A stretch of 64,000 nt of DNA from Macrothele yani (taxonomy: Eukaryota > Arthropoda > Arachnida > Araneae > Macrothelidae). Within the stretch, counting starts at the first letter, position 1. Each line of letters begins with the position of its first letter. The position numbers and the translations under genes are program-made. The stretch is taken from NCBI GenBank assembly GCA_039090855.1, contig CM076996.1, forward strand, positions 50,124,469 through 50,188,468. The letters run 5' to 3'. The notes under the pieces are model-generated. The model saw only the letters and a list, made by a program, of their open reading frames with translations. It was not told the DNA's origin and searched no databases. Of the stretch, positions 1 to 11,500 are shown piece after piece.

Positions 1-1558
1 TTGGAGCAGGACGTTCTGAGCGCTTTTCCACAATTATAGCAGTTCCTGATAGGACTACCGTGCCTAAAATAATGATCAAGAAACTACCAACCCTTTCGTA
101 AATTAAAAGATAATTAATCGCAGTAGCATTATTCCCTTTCGTTAGAGCTTTCCTCGAGATAGTGTTTTTACCTTCTAGTGTAAATAAATATTAATGATTT
201 TCGAACCAACAGAAATTTAAATTTTGATAAATAACATCGGATTGTTAAACTTAAGAGAAACGCGTATACCATTTATTCAACGCTTATTCAGCTATATATT
301 TGCTTCATAACACTTTTCAGGATTAAATCATAAAAGATCCTTTTCGGTTTAAAATATTCTTCAATTAAAGGAACAATTGAGCTTTCTAAAGCACTGGCTG
401 ACAGCTGCCTGTTCTCTGAGATAAAGAGAGGGCAGCTTTCCCTGCTATTGTTTCTCGACTTAGGGCATTTGGGTAAGAGCAGAGCGTTTCGTCTTTCTCT
501 AAGTGGCCATTGTACCACCTCTCTTTCTCCAGCTGTAACTGTTTCATCCAGTATCTCCTTTGAAAGAGCACTGAGTGCTATTGTCCTTGTAAATCCCATC
601 CTTTCGCAGACAAAGTGCTACACTGCTGCAAGCAGAAACATAAGATCCTGTTTTACTCAGCTAGATACACTTCCCACTTTACTAACAATTCTAAAGTGTC
701 TGGGATTAATTTTTTGCTTTTCGTATAATTTCGCAATCAGACAAAAACATGTCTTTCGTGTTTTAAGGTAGATTAAGTCTTTTTGTTTTCAATGTACTTT
801 ATTTTAATTTCCGTTCTCTTAAAATTCCTTATCAGATTTCTTAAATATTTATTTCAAAACTCGGTTGAATGGTATATTTGCTCTCAAATAATACATTTCA
901 ATGGTGACGAAAAATTCTCTAGCGTAACTTTTGTTTTTCAGAACCCAATAAGAAATTAAGTTGAAAAATTGATCAACATCCTTCCAAAGAACCACAGATC
1001 AATCACACCGAGGAGCGCAAAATGTTTTCTCTAACATATCTAATAACAGTCCCAGAAATAAACAACAATACTGCTGGAGAACAAGGAAACATTTTTAAAT
1101 AAATTAAACTATAAAGTGAAACCCTCGATTCTAGTGACTAGAAAATTGTGTAACATTATTTTATAATACAGATCATAATGTATCACTAGTTTTTAGTTAA
1201 GGAACGAGAAAGAAAAAGGACAATGAGCAATACATAAATGTTATTAAGAAACTTTTTTCAGTTATGTTCTTTGGCGTATACCTGTATTTAACATTTTCTT
1301 TTAACTTCTGTCTTCTCATATAAATTTTGTTGTGTCGCATTAAATATTTTCCCACTGAATGGCACGTTACTTCCCAGAGTAGTTTGGACATTTTGGCAAG
1401 AGTGAGTCAAGAAAAATAAATGAACAACCCTGAACGAAAAAGGGTCGAGATAGTGAATATAGTGGATTTGTTAGCGATAAACTTGGAATCGTGAAACAGG
1501 TTGTAGATTAATGTGCATCGACAAACAGGTGTTGTGGATAACTGTCTGAGATTTTTAC
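1..1558. other. AT-rich stretch without a recognised gene
   Basis: I see no repeat family or host exon here. A somewhat GC-richer patch at about 380-600 gives a 103-codon open frame on the minus strand (288-599). Its predicted protein matches no family I know and shows no clear domain, signal peptide or membrane segment. It could be an exon, an old repeat or chance. Confidence 0.5.
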
Positions 1559-1699
1559 TCAGTGGACAGAACATTAAAGATAGGGGTGATGGCCAGTTGA
1601 CATGGGAATCCCTTGCAGAGTGCAACAGACCCAAACCAAAATCAGGCGTTAAATATGCGGACAGGCGGGCTCCCCAACAGTGTACCGCATTCGACGAAC

Positions 1700-3245
1700 A
1701 TGGGAAAACGTGGTGATCTGAGAGACTTTGATCGTGGACGCATTGTAGGTGCAAGCCAAATGTGTCTTTCTATCACCCAAGTGGTAAGAATCCTAGGGTT
1801 CCCGAGGACAACCGTATCGAGGGTGTACCGCGAGTACACCATCAACGGACGCACCAGCGCCCAGAGGGCGAGCGGTGGCCGACCACACGTCATTGATGCC
1901 TGGGGAAGACTTAGATTATCCAGGCTTGTACAGATCGACCGCTTGGCATTGATGACTGGGAGAGACTTAGATTATCCAGGCTCGTACAGACCGACCGCTT
2001 GGCATTGATGACTGGGGGAGACTTAGATTATCCAGGCTCGTACAGACCGACCGCTTGGCATTGATGACTGGGGGAGACTTAGATTATCCAGGCTCGTACA
2101 GACCGACCGCTTGGCATTGATGACTGGGGGAGACAGATTGTCCAGGCTCGTACCAGACCGACCGCTTGGCATTGATGTGAGCTGAGGGAGACTTAGATTA
2201 TACAGGCTCGTACAGACCGGCCGCTTGGCATTGATGACTGGGGGAGACTTAGATTATCCAGGCTCGTACAGACCGACCGCTTGGCATTGATGACTGGGGG
2301 AGACTTAGATTATCCAGGCTCGTACAGACCGACCGCTTGGCATTGATGACTGGGGAGACTTAGATTATCCAGGCTCGTACAGACCGACCGCTTGGCATTG
2401 ATGACTGGGGGAGACTTAGATTATCCAGGCTTGTACAGACCGACTGCTTGGTAACGGCGGCCGAAATCATATCCAGGTACAATATCGGAGGCCCAAGCCC
2501 CGGCAGCGATCGGACAGTACGGTCTAAGCTGAATACTCTGGGCTACGGAAGCCGACGTTCTACTCGTATGCTAATGTTGACTGTTCGTCATCGGACATTA
2601 CAGCTCGTCTGGTGCCGGGATCATCAATACTGGACCTCTGCAGAGTGGCGCAGCGTCGTGTTGGTGGATGAATTCCGTTTTCAGTTGTACCGATCTGACC
2701 GGAGGGTGCAGGTGTGGCGTCGACAGCATGAGGCCATGACCCCGTTGTGCCAGGTCGGCTCTGTTCAAGGAAGTGGTGGCTCTGTCATGGTTTTGGAAGC
2801 CTTCTAATGGGTCATATTAGGTCCCGTAGTGAGTCTGCAGAGGTCCTTAACATCTGGGCGCTGCCAGCATGTTCTGTCAGATGACCTACACGCTTTCATG
2901 GTCTTCGCGAAACTTGCGGCCGATGGTCCATTTCAGAAGAACAATGCGCCCTTCCACCGAGCCGCAACCACCCAGGCATGGCTCGAGGAACATTCAACTG
3001 AATTTGGAACCATCCAGTGGCCCCCAAGGTCCCCGGATTTCAACCTTGTGGAAGCTCTCTGTGATACCGTGCAGCGGAGCATCAGATCCATGGATCTTGG
3101 GCCGACGTCTCGGGCGGAGTTGTGGACAATGCTGCAACATCCATGACTGGCATTACCTCCAGAAACCTTCCGGCATCTGGTGGAGTCGATGCCTCCCCGT
3201 GTACAGGCTGTTATTTGCGCGAATAGAGGACCAACGCGCAATTAG
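1700..3245 (+). pseudogene. Tc1-like transposase, broken by an internal minisatellite
   Basis: A Tc1 transposase excises and reinserts its element at TA sites; this copy is dead. The start is the ATG of MGKRGD at 1700. An N-terminal paired-like helix-turn-helix region is readable to about 1890 (DFDRGRIVGA, FPRTTVSRVYREYT). The reading frame is then lost in ten copies of a roughly 56-bp repeat. From 2448 the catalytic domain resumes. The first Asp lies in LVDEFRFQL, the second position is Asn instead of Asp (FQKNNAPFH), and the third acidic residue, Glu, lies in SPDFNLVEAL. The C-terminal ESMPPRVQAV-like segment is in yet another frame. Stops, a frameshift near 2805 and the Asp-to-Asn change all argue against function. 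Confidence 0.85.
1887..2447 (+). repeat. 56-bp minisatellite inside the transposase ORF, about 10 copies
   Basis: The TTGGCATTGATGACTGGG motif recurs with starts at 1943, 1999, 2055, 2111, 2166, 2225, 2281, 2337, 2392 and a terminal partial at 2448. The spacing is therefore 56, 56, 56, 55, 59, 56, 56, 55 and 56 bp. The unit is transposase coding sequence (the stretch reading IDDWGRLRLSRLVQTDRLA), amplified in place. Because 56 is not a multiple of three, each extra unit shifts the frame. Most units are nearly identical, so the expansion or homogenisation is recent relative to the decay of the element. Confidence 0.95.
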
Positions 3246-3276
3246 GTGGGTATATCTAATACTTTGTCCATATGTT

Positions 3277-4488
3277 GATACGAAAGCTTGTTATTGAGAG
3301 CCAGCGGTACGACTTGATTATAACGTATTGATGACCTAAAATTTCAGTGTGTGGAGAACAAATAATTGGCATTACATAAGTTTTTGTTTGTTCTTTCAAC
3401 CTGAGCCTTTTCTATTTACGTAGTTATTTCTACAGTGTGAAATGGATGTTCAACGAATTAATTAAGGACACCAGTTTCACTAATTTATCAGCAAGTTCAT
3501 TTAAAGACACTCATTGACTTCAAGTAAAAGCGAAGTTCAACTAATAAAAGCATTACAGTTCATACAATTATTCTTTACGCTTTATTTGTTCAAAATCATT
3601 CTTTACGTATGCCTCTTTAGATGCTTAAGTAAAGTACCTCTTTTAATCATTCAAAATCATTTTTTACTTAAGCCTTTTTAGATATTTATACTTCGCATTT
3701 TCTACTTTTAACAATGTTAGTGGCTATACGAACGTCAAAACCACTTGAGCAGTACGCGTCAGAATAATTTTTGCAATAGTAAATAATATCAGGGTGAATA
3801 GAAGTATATGTATATGCATAAAGTCAATTAAAGAAACTAAACCATGAAATACTAAAACGTTACAGCAGCTTGGACAGTTCAGGTGAAACAGTTTAAGTGT
3901 CATTGTGACACTTCTAATTAAACACTTTAAGGGCCATTCTGATGTAACTTCTGATTAAAGATTGATAGTTTAAATGTGATTATGTTCTATCCTCTGATTA
4001 AGAAGTCGAAGTACCATTTTTAATTTAAAAATAATACTTAGAAGGCTAATAAACTTAGACCACGGTTTTTTTTAAATATATTTCAGTAAAAAAGTACAAA
4101 AGACCAAAAGTTAATACTGCACAAGGTTCAAGCTCATTATCATACTGATCGAATATTAAAAATACTGCACGCAATGAATGGCTTCATCAAATAATTTCAA
4201 ACATGATTTTCTCCTCTGAGGTCCTGAAAGATGAAGATTTTCCTGAGCGAGAAACCCGTGACCGTCTGTGATTCACTATACTTTCCATCGCTGCACTTCC
4301 TGAACTGACATGAACAGAAGTATTACAGAACATACTCGACCAAATCATAATTACATATTCTTTCTGGTAAAAAGATAATCACCTGCTGATGTCATCCGTT
4401 CATTAGTTCGTGAAATCGGTAATCTATGTCGTTACGTTTCATTTAGGAGCGAAGAAAAATGTTTGACGCAAATTACTATGAAAAAGAG
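3277..4488. other. AT-rich stretch, no gene seen
   Basis: There are no open frames of note, no clear repeats and no RNA gene. It separates the Tc1-A element from the TRIM insertion. Confidence 0.6.
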
Positions 4489-4651
4489 TGTGACGTACCT
4501 GCCAGCAGGACGCACACGAAATAAAGGCAGATAGGAATCAGAACAAATGTCTGCGTAGCTCAGTTGGTAGAGCGACTTGTTGCGGAATAAGCGGCCTCGG
4601 GTTCGAATCCCGGCGTAGACCAAAAATGACGGAGAAATTTACTTCGTTATA
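4489..4651 (+). repeat. TRIM-A 5' LTR
   Basis: This 163-bp LTR contains a 60-bp head with an ACATAAAGGCAG-type AT-rich box, a 72-nt tRNA-like segment and a 31-bp tail ending in GAGAAATTTACTTCGTTATA. It shares length and most bases with the 3' LTR. Confidence 0.85.
4549..4620 (+). other. tRNA-like sequence with Pol III A and B boxes (TRIM-A 5' LTR)
   Basis: The segment folds as a near-cloverleaf. The acceptor arms GTCTGCG and CGTAGAC pair fully with one G-U. The D arm is GCTC/GAGC around AGTTGGTA, and the T arm is TCGGG/CCCGG around TTCGAAT. The A box (TAGCTCAGTTGG) and B box (GGTTCGAATCC) match Pol III internal promoters. The anticodon arm is irregular (CTTGT against ATAAG around a 6-nt loop), so I do not assign an amino acid or call it a working tRNA gene. 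Confidence 0.8.
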
Positions 4652-4652
4652 A

Positions 4653-4664
4653 TGGCGCCCGAAC
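4653..4664 (+). promoter_or_regulatory. Primer-binding site for tRNA-Lys (TRIM-A)
   Basis: TGGCGCCCGAAC is complementary to the last 12 nt of tRNA-Lys(UUU) with CCA, the primer of many retroviruses and LTR retrotransposons. It lies one base inside the LTR and is identical at the same place in TRIM-B. Confidence 0.8.
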
Positions 4665-4901
4665 TATCCGGATAACCCGGCAGTTCAAAATCTCGCATTG
4701 GTGTGATGTTATTTCCACACCGCGAGACAGGAAAAATCAGAGAATTCCTTCTCCAGCGCTTCGAAAAATAAAAATGTGTGATGTTGCATTCCACACAGCA
4801 GATTGACTGGGAGTTCTCAAGTGCACGTTCTACAGTGGATGGCTGCCTGCAACAATTCATGGTCACGGCTGACCCGTGGGCCATGCCCCCGGCCCTCTTT
4901 C
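4665..4901 (+). other. Non-coding interior of TRIM-A
   Basis: About 240 bp with no credible reading frame. The first 100 bp (to about 4765) is shared with the TRIM-B interiors. The rest, including GACCCGTGGGCC and a G-rich end, is specific to this copy. Confidence 0.7.
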
Positions 4902-4914
4902 GGGGGGGGGGAGA
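4902..4914 (+). promoter_or_regulatory. Polypurine tract before the TRIM-A 3' LTR
   Basis: Ten G residues followed by AGA end exactly where the 3' LTR begins. This is the usual site of plus-strand priming in LTR elements. Confidence 0.7.
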
Positions 4915-5077
4915 TGTGACGTACCTGCCAGCAGGACGCACACGACATAAAGGCAGATAGGAATCAGAATAATCGTTTGCGTAGCTCAGTTGGTAGAGCG
5001 ACTTGTTCCGGAATAAGCGGCCTCGGGTTCGAATCCCGGCGTAGACCAAAAATGACGGAGAAATTTACTTCGTTATA
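4915..5077 (+). repeat. TRIM-A 3' LTR
   Basis: This 163-bp copy matches the 5' LTR with few differences. It carries its own tRNA-like segment at 4975-5046, whose acceptor arm is GTTTGCG/CGTAGAC (one extra wobble pair). The AGAG target duplication follows at 5078. Confidence 0.85.
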
Positions 5078-5081
5078 AGAG

Positions 5082-5866
5082 ATCGTTTAGTAATAAAAAC
5101 TTGAACATCTGCGGAAATTAAGACCAGAAGGAAAGAAGAAGTAGAAAATTCGTAGGCAGTAAATTTATTATTAATAAGACAGTGGGCAAGAATGGCAAGT
5201 TTATAGCAATGTACGCCGAAGATCCAAAACATTTTGACCATCTAGTCGTTATACAAGTCGGAGCAACTGCAGGTAATCGACTACCTGTGTGAAGGCCATG
5301 AAACGTTATACTGTAAAATAACACCTGATACTAGTGATCGGAAGCAGCGCGCTATGTGTACAGCTGCTACTGTATCACGTTATTTTTACCGTACAGCGTG
5401 GCATGTAGCATCTCTAAAAAGAGAAAAATGTAGTTGTTAGCAGTAGCACGCTATAAAACAAAGTAACTTGTAGCGAAGAATTGCGCTACAAATCGCACGA
5501 CTTAAAAAAAAAGTGAAAAAAATATTGTTCAAATCATGTAACATTTCCTGAAGCACTGTTTTGTGGAACAAGAGCTCACTGTACCGAGCTCACAATCACA
5601 TACATGACTTGATTTACATTGTGAAAGCTACCCAAACCGCTAGTCACTTCTTAACTAAATTCGGGGATTTCTAGCCTAAATTTCGGGTGCGTTATCAAGA
5701 AGAAAAAGTGAAACAAAAACAATGAAGCCGAATTCTCGGGTGTAATGAACACGTCTTTCAAATCCTTTCCGACACGAAAAAAATATTTCAAAGCAGATTT
5801 TCAGAAAAAAATATTATTTGCGGGTATTGGTACATCATCTGCTACGTTATCTTTTCAAATAGTAAA
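5082..5866. other. Stretch without a recognised gene
   Basis: Mixed-composition non-coding DNA. I see no element ends or RNA gene. It runs up to the TA dinucleotide flanking the next Tc1 element. Confidence 0.55.
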
Positions 5867-6047
5867 TACACTATATTGAAAAAAGTCGCCGGGTACCCCT
5901 TCAAAAGCAAATGAACGGATCCGCTGCGTTGTTAAGATGCGCGGTACAGCTGCAAACGGTATAAAACCAAGCCTGCAGCTGACCGCGATCATACCGCACT
6001 GTGAGGTTGAGTGGAAATATCGCGGCAGGAGAGAACTGACTTGGAGA

Positions 6048-6510
6048 ATGGAAAAATTGTTGGGTGTTATATTAGTGGGTTGTCCACAAGAGAAACCGAG
6101 AGGCTTTAAACATACCCAAGTCAACTGTTTTCGATGTACTGAATAAGTGGAAGACACATGACGTTCCTGAAGCAGCAAAACGTACTGGCAGACCAAAGAA
6201 AATCAGTGGACGTCGAAGCCTCAGAAGAGTCGTTACAGCTAATTGGCGGAGTACTGCACAAGACCTCAGTGTACAGGTGAGTAAACATGCTGAAACCTCG
6301 ATAAGTACACGTACCATTCGCAGAGAACTTGATTCCATGGGTTACCGTGGTCGTGCGGCTGCTCATAAACTTTTCATCTCCACTAGGAATGCTACTCGTT
6401 GTTTGGCATGGTGTAAAGAACATTTATCGTGAACTGTAGATCAATGGAAACGGGCCCTATGGACTGATGAATCCAGATACACGATCCATCAGTCTGCTGG
6501 CCGTGTGTTG
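6048..6510 (+). pseudogene. Tc1-like transposase, N-terminal half
   Basis: The likely start is the ATG at 6048 (MEKLLGVILVGCPQEK). A frameshift near 6110 leads to a helix-turn-helix region reading PKSTVFDVLNKWKTH, a basic linker (AAKRTGRPKKISGRR) and TIRRELDSMGYRGRAAAHK. The catalytic domain opens with the first Asp in RALWTDESRYTIH, after a TGA stop in the preceding line (EHLS, stop, TVDQWK). The gene is cut at the LINE junction after HQSAGRV and resumes at about 13336. Confidence 0.85.
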
Positions 6511-6787
6511 TTGTTCTGTGAGCTCCGTGCTTTTTGCCCAGTTTGTGCTCTCATCTGCATTCCAGACGAGATATTTTGTGTGAGTGTCGTCCGTGAACGT
6601 TCTGTCTTTCTTTTTGGCTACCTACCAGGTCGGTAAGTGCTCCTTTATTTGAATTCAGTTCATTTTTCTGTCTTGGTCATGCCGGCCAAGACAAGATTTC
6701 CTTATCGCCATTACAAATGCGGCTTCCGGTAGGAGTGATGCTCCAGCCCTGATAACCAGAAGTGACTTTCCTGCTCTCTCGTCTACT

Positions 6788-8551
6788 GTGCGTCAGACGC
6801 CAATGGACACAGCTCCTGTTACAAGCCCCTCCTCTCCTCAGCGTGTCTGCACTACCTTCCACAATGATCTAATCGCTCCATCTACCACACCGAGAGGAGC
6901 ATCGGTGTCTCCCCCTTCAGCTGAAATTGATGCAATGGACGTCACACAACCTCAAGAAGATCTGACGTCGTCACGGTGTGCACCTGGCCTTTCGTTTGCG
7001 ACGGTCGCTTCAGTGCGACAGTGACTTCTCATCAGCGCTCTTCTACTGACTGTCCGTACACGACGAAGTATGGAGCTACCGAAATCACAGTGGATTTCCG
7101 TCGGCCTCCCCTCAAGGCCTGCACTTCATGCAAAAAGTAAGCCTCGGAGTCACTTTCCAGGGCCTTCCAAACACCAAGCTACCAGGCTACAGCCCCACCC
7201 TTCGTCGGGTCGTTCCTAAGGCTGCTATTACCCACGTGGTGCGACAAAAAGGCATAATCGGGGCCTACTTGTCCACGTCTGATTATGCCCTTAAGGTTTT
7301 GATGGAGGGGATCTCCGTCGACACTCGTCACTTACTTGCGACGCCGTATACACACATGAACGTCCCAATTAGCTTCCATCCTGTTCCACCTGAAATAACA
7401 TATGATGTCTTACTGCCTATTGCTGAACAATATGTACGTCCAGTGGACGGCGTCCTTACGTATTCCTCATTTCCAGATACCCCCGAGGATAAATACCTGC
7501 TTGGCTTCCGCCGCAATGTTCGGGTGGTTTCTCCCACGGAGGATGACATGTTACGTGTTACAAGGAATCTCACGGTGCGCTGTGACCCTCATACACGTAA
7601 GATTGAGCTCACAGTTGGCACCATCTGTTCCGCTTGTAAGTGCGCTCGGCGCACTCGGAGCCTCTGCCCTCATCCTGTCTCTACTTCTGCAGTACAACCT
7701 TCTCCTCGTAAACCTTCCCATACAGCAACTTCTTCTAGCACCGATGTGCCAAAGGAGCCGACTTCTGGAGAAAGTCGTCCTACAGCCATTGGTCAACGGA
7801 CGTCTTCGGCGACAGTTTCAAACACCAGCTCAACATCTGGCGATTGTTGTCCTACAGCCATTGGTCAACAGACGTCTTCATCGCCAATTCCAACTACCAT
7901 CTCCACACCTGCACAGCCGCCAAGCCAACCGTCAGGTACCCCCTCAACCGAGGATGCCCTGACTTCAGCCTTGCCTTCTACGACCGCTACCCCCATTTTT
8001 TCGTATCTGAAGGTATGGAAGCTCCGTCGGACGCATTCAAAGTGCCAGACCCACCTACCGCTGGACTTGTGAGCACTGGTCCTTGGCCTAAGCGTCGACG
8101 AAAGGGTCGCTAACCTGCAAAGAAATCATACGCCTCACCTACTTATCAGAGTGGCCGTGATCGTTCTGTGGATCAAGCATCCACATCGGACGGTTTTGGC
8201 GACTATAACTCTGAAGACTGCACCCTAGAGGACTTCCTGAATCTCCTGGAGGCTTCTTCCCTCCCACAGACGCCTGCTCCTGGGGAAAAGTTTTACAACC
8301 TCGTCACCGGCCCTCGTATAAGGAATAGGTCTCGCAACATCCTCAACAAGATCCCACACGATCTTCACGAGATCATGACGCAACTGATGGCGTTACATTC
8401 TCACTTCACAACCACGTCACCCTCCATTTTTGGAGACGGGGACTGGCGCAAGAAATTCTGCAGCCGGCTCAAACTCCTGCAGACAGCTGCCGATAAGGCC
8501 CTACATCCACCATCGTACTTTTCCCTTCAGGATAACGAGACTGAATTGTAG
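6788..8551 (+). pseudogene. Tx1-1 ORF1 (RNA-binding, gag-like)
   Basis: ORF1 proteins of LINEs coat the element RNA. Three segments in different frames are seen: 6788-7024 (MRQTPMDTAPVTSPSSPQR), about 7070-8040 and about 7960-8551. The middle segment contains YGATEITVDFRRPP, LKACTSCKK and a well-kept body (GYSPTLRRVVPKAAITHVV). A Ser/Thr/Pro-rich linker follows, then a basic patch (KRRRKGR) and an acidic C-terminal domain (DCTLEDFLNLLEA). At least two frameshifts and an in-frame stop after KRRRKGR show it is broken. I see no clear zinc knuckle. The assignment rests mainly on its position upstream of ORF2. Confidence 0.6.
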
Positions 8552-11500
8552 GGATTTGAGCACCCCTTTGGCAAATGCGCTTGCTCATGAGGACCTCCAC
8601 CACCTCCATGCAGATGTCCTTCTCTTACAAGAGACAAACTGTCAACCCACCACGCCATTTCATCGCTGGCGTAAGTGGGATCATCAGTTTTACCATGCCT
8701 ACCGACTCTTCACCGTCGGCAGATTGGCGATCGGATTCCGTTCCCAGTTCCAGCAAGCGATTTCGTCTGTCAGAGTTCACACCCTCTGCCATGATCTTCT
8801 ACAACGTCTTACCTTCTCTTTAGGAGGGCAGCGTTACCTGATCTTCAGTATCTACCTCCCGTGTTCACCTACGCAGTATACTTCACTCTTCTTAGCATTA
8901 CGTACAGCTCTTCAGTCTGTCATGCTGTCGGAACACTTGGTGATCGGCTGAGACTCTAATTGTACCTTACAGCCAGACCTAGATCGTGCTCCTACTCGTC
9001 GGGAATATTGCCTCCGTCTCGTGGATCTTCTACATACACTCGTCACTGAGTTTGATCTATATGACATCTTTCGCCAGTTATATCCCACTACTGTTTCCCA
9101 TACGTGGCGAGCGCCTGCAGCTTCCTCCTCCGCCTCCGCCAGACTGGATCGCTTCTACGCTTCATCTTTTCTGTTGTCTGTAGTAATGGACTGCACGCAT
9201 GTTCCTACCGCCTCCTCAGACCACTGTGCCGTGACAGTCACCTTGAGCTCATCCTTTCGACAGAAATCTGGATTTTACTCCTGGACGTTGGATTCTTCTC
9301 TTCTGGATGATACAGCCCTGTGTTCAGAGGTTCGAGAACTCCTCCAACACTACCGCCCGGCATTTCCACCGCGTCCTGTGCGCTCACTTACTGGCTTCAG
9401 GTAAAGTCACATCTTCTCTACCTCCTAAAGGATCCTTCCTTTACTGCTGCTACTCTTCGTCATATGGAGGAAAGCAATCTATGACAAATTCTTGCACAGC
9501 TCGGGGCCAATCACCCCCTCTATCCGGCGTACTTAGCGGATCCACGTGCTCTGCTTGAACCTCGTGCTCGGCAGGCAATTCTCCGTTTTCGGTTACAACA
9601 TCCCTCACCCGAAGACTGTTCATTTGAGTTTCTCTCCTCGCTAGAGAAAAAGCGTCGTTCTTCCAACCGCCTCGGTGTCATCCGCCTACCTGACGGTCAG
9701 GAAACTTCAGACCCTGATGCTGTCTACACACAAATGCATTGCTATTTCCCCAACGAATACAGTGCTACCCCTACGCCTTCCACTTCTTGCTCTTCTACTT
9801 TCCTGCTCTCTTCTCTTCCGACAGTTCCTTCCCACCTTTCTCTCTCTCTTCTCCAAATGATCACTCCTTTCGAGCTCAGGACCACTCTTGCCTCTCTCAA
9901 TCCCCAGGCTGTCCCTTGTCCTGATGGCCTCCCTCCTATCTTTTATCGTATTTTCTTCCCTTCTCTCCTTCCTTTTCTTCTCGCTGCTTTTACCTCTGCT
10001 TTTGCCTCTTCTACTCTTCCGATGGGTTTCACTGTAGCCCACGTGGTGGTTTTTAACAAGGGGCGTGACCTGCTCGACCTGGGAAACTGGCGTCCTATTT
10101 CACTACTAAGCATAGATTATAAACTTTTTACCAAACTCCTTTTTCTACGACTTAGCCAGGTTCTTCCCTTCCTTCTTTCCCCCGAAGAGTCCAACACGGA
10201 TCCAGGCCGATCCATTGCTTCTAACATGAATGTCCTCCACGATCTTATTCACCTTGCCCGTATTAAATCTGAAACTCTCGCCCTAATTAACTTAGATCAA
10301 CGCACGGCGTTTGACAACATCTCTCACTCTTTCCTTTCGGCTACTCTGCTTGCCTTTGGTTTTCCTTCCATCTTTGTCACCTCTATTCTTGCACTATACC
10401 AGGATGCCGTCTTCCAGGTCAAGACGGCCAACTTCCTTACGGTGCCTATCTCCTTTTTACGTGCCATCCGGCAGAGCTGCCCACTTTCTGGGCAGTTATT
10501 TGCACTGGCATTTGAGCCCTTCCTTCGCACTGTTCATCGGACCTTCCTCACTGTTCTTCCATCTCCAACATCAAGTACACGGCATTTCACCATCACATAT
10601 TCCGCATACACGGACGACTCACAGTTCGACATCCTTATTCAACTTTATGATCTCTACTCTTCTTGCTCAGCGGCATTCCTCAATACCGCTAAAAGTATGG
10701 TGTGATCGCTGGATTTTCTGGAAGGACACCCCATGGGGTGCTTCCTGGGCTGCTGCATCACAGAAGTTCCTTGGAGTACACCTTGGCACGATTCTACCGG
10801 CTAGAAATTCCAACTGGTCTGCTCTACGACATCGCCTCGTTCGCTCGGCGGCCTTCTGTTGTCAAGCCCAGTTCTGCGCCTCTTATGACATTAGAGCGCG
10901 CTTGAGTCGCACGTACCTTCTTTCCTCCTGTCTGCACGTCTGGTCTGCAGCCCGGATGTCAATCTCCTTCCTCTCAGAACTCACTCAGCTCATCTTCACT
11001 GTTATCTGGACCCAACACCACTGAGTACAAGTTCCCACTCTTTGTCGTCCTATCTCTAATGGCGGCATAGTGCTCGTTGATGTCCGCCTGTCAAAGCTGA
11101 CAGGGTGGTGTCCCTACTAAGTCTCCTCTGTGCTCCTGGATCTCCGACATCTCTTCCGAGGGATATGATAATTTTACCGACCAAGCCCCGCTACACCTTC
11201 ACAACTTTTCTCCTAATGGATAACTTCCCTATCTCCGTTCTGGTCTTTCCTCCGTCTACACGGAGGCAATCTCCTTTCTTCGCTCCCTCCTTTTTCTTCG
11301 CGCCTCACCTGCTTCCACCTCTGAGCTTCTAGCAGAGCCCCTCTTCTTTTCTTCTGCCATCCATGCTCCTCACACCTCCTACTTCACTTACCTTTCCTGG
11401 CTCCCCGCCGGGATCGTATCTGTCCGAGACCTCCTTTCTCTTGACCTCTCCTAGAAGCCTTTCTCAGAATTCTATCCTCTCCTCCCTCGCACTGATACCT

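Larger units (their letters stand above)
1559..3276 (+). mobile_element. Degenerate Tc1-like DNA transposon (Tc1-A)
   Basis: This is a cut-and-paste DNA transposon remnant. It holds a broken Tc1-type transposase. Its ends look like diverged inverted repeats: the segment at about 1559-1589 resembles the reverse complement of about 3244-3276, sharing a TGGACA start and an AGATA-like core. The usual Tc1 length is about 1.2-1.6 kb; this one is 1.7 kb because a minisatellite of about 560 bp sits inside the transposase. The ends are weakly defined, so the boundaries are approximate. Confidence 0.55.
4489..5077 (+). mobile_element. TRIM-A: miniature LTR element with a tRNA-like sequence in each LTR
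   Basis: Two 163-bp direct repeats (4489-4651 and 4915-5077) flank a 263-bp non-coding interior. The LTRs begin TGTGACG and end CGTTATA. The 4-bp sequence AGAG occurs directly before (4485-4488) and after (5078-5081) the element, as expected of an integrase target-site duplication. One base inside the 5' LTR lies TGGCGCCCGAAC, the complement of a tRNA-Lys 3' end including CCA, which fits a primer-binding site. A purine run (4902-4914) directly precedes the 3' LTR and fits a polypurine tract. No gag or pol is present, so it would need proteins from another LTR element. A second insertion lies at 22424-23246. LTR, primer site, purine tract and target duplication are seen directly; mobilisation in trans is inferred. 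Confidence 0.85.

Noticed and set aside
4549..4620. Functional tRNA gene
   Set aside because: Acceptor, D and T arms pair well, but the anticodon arm gives a 6-nt loop or a misplaced stem, and every copy lies at the same place inside an LTR. I treat it as tRNA-like promoter sequence.
9707..10042. Basic minus-strand frame of 111 codons
   Set aside because: It is the antisense of the Tx1-1 reverse transcriptase in a C/T-rich stretch; the Arg/Glu/Lys composition is a shadow effect.
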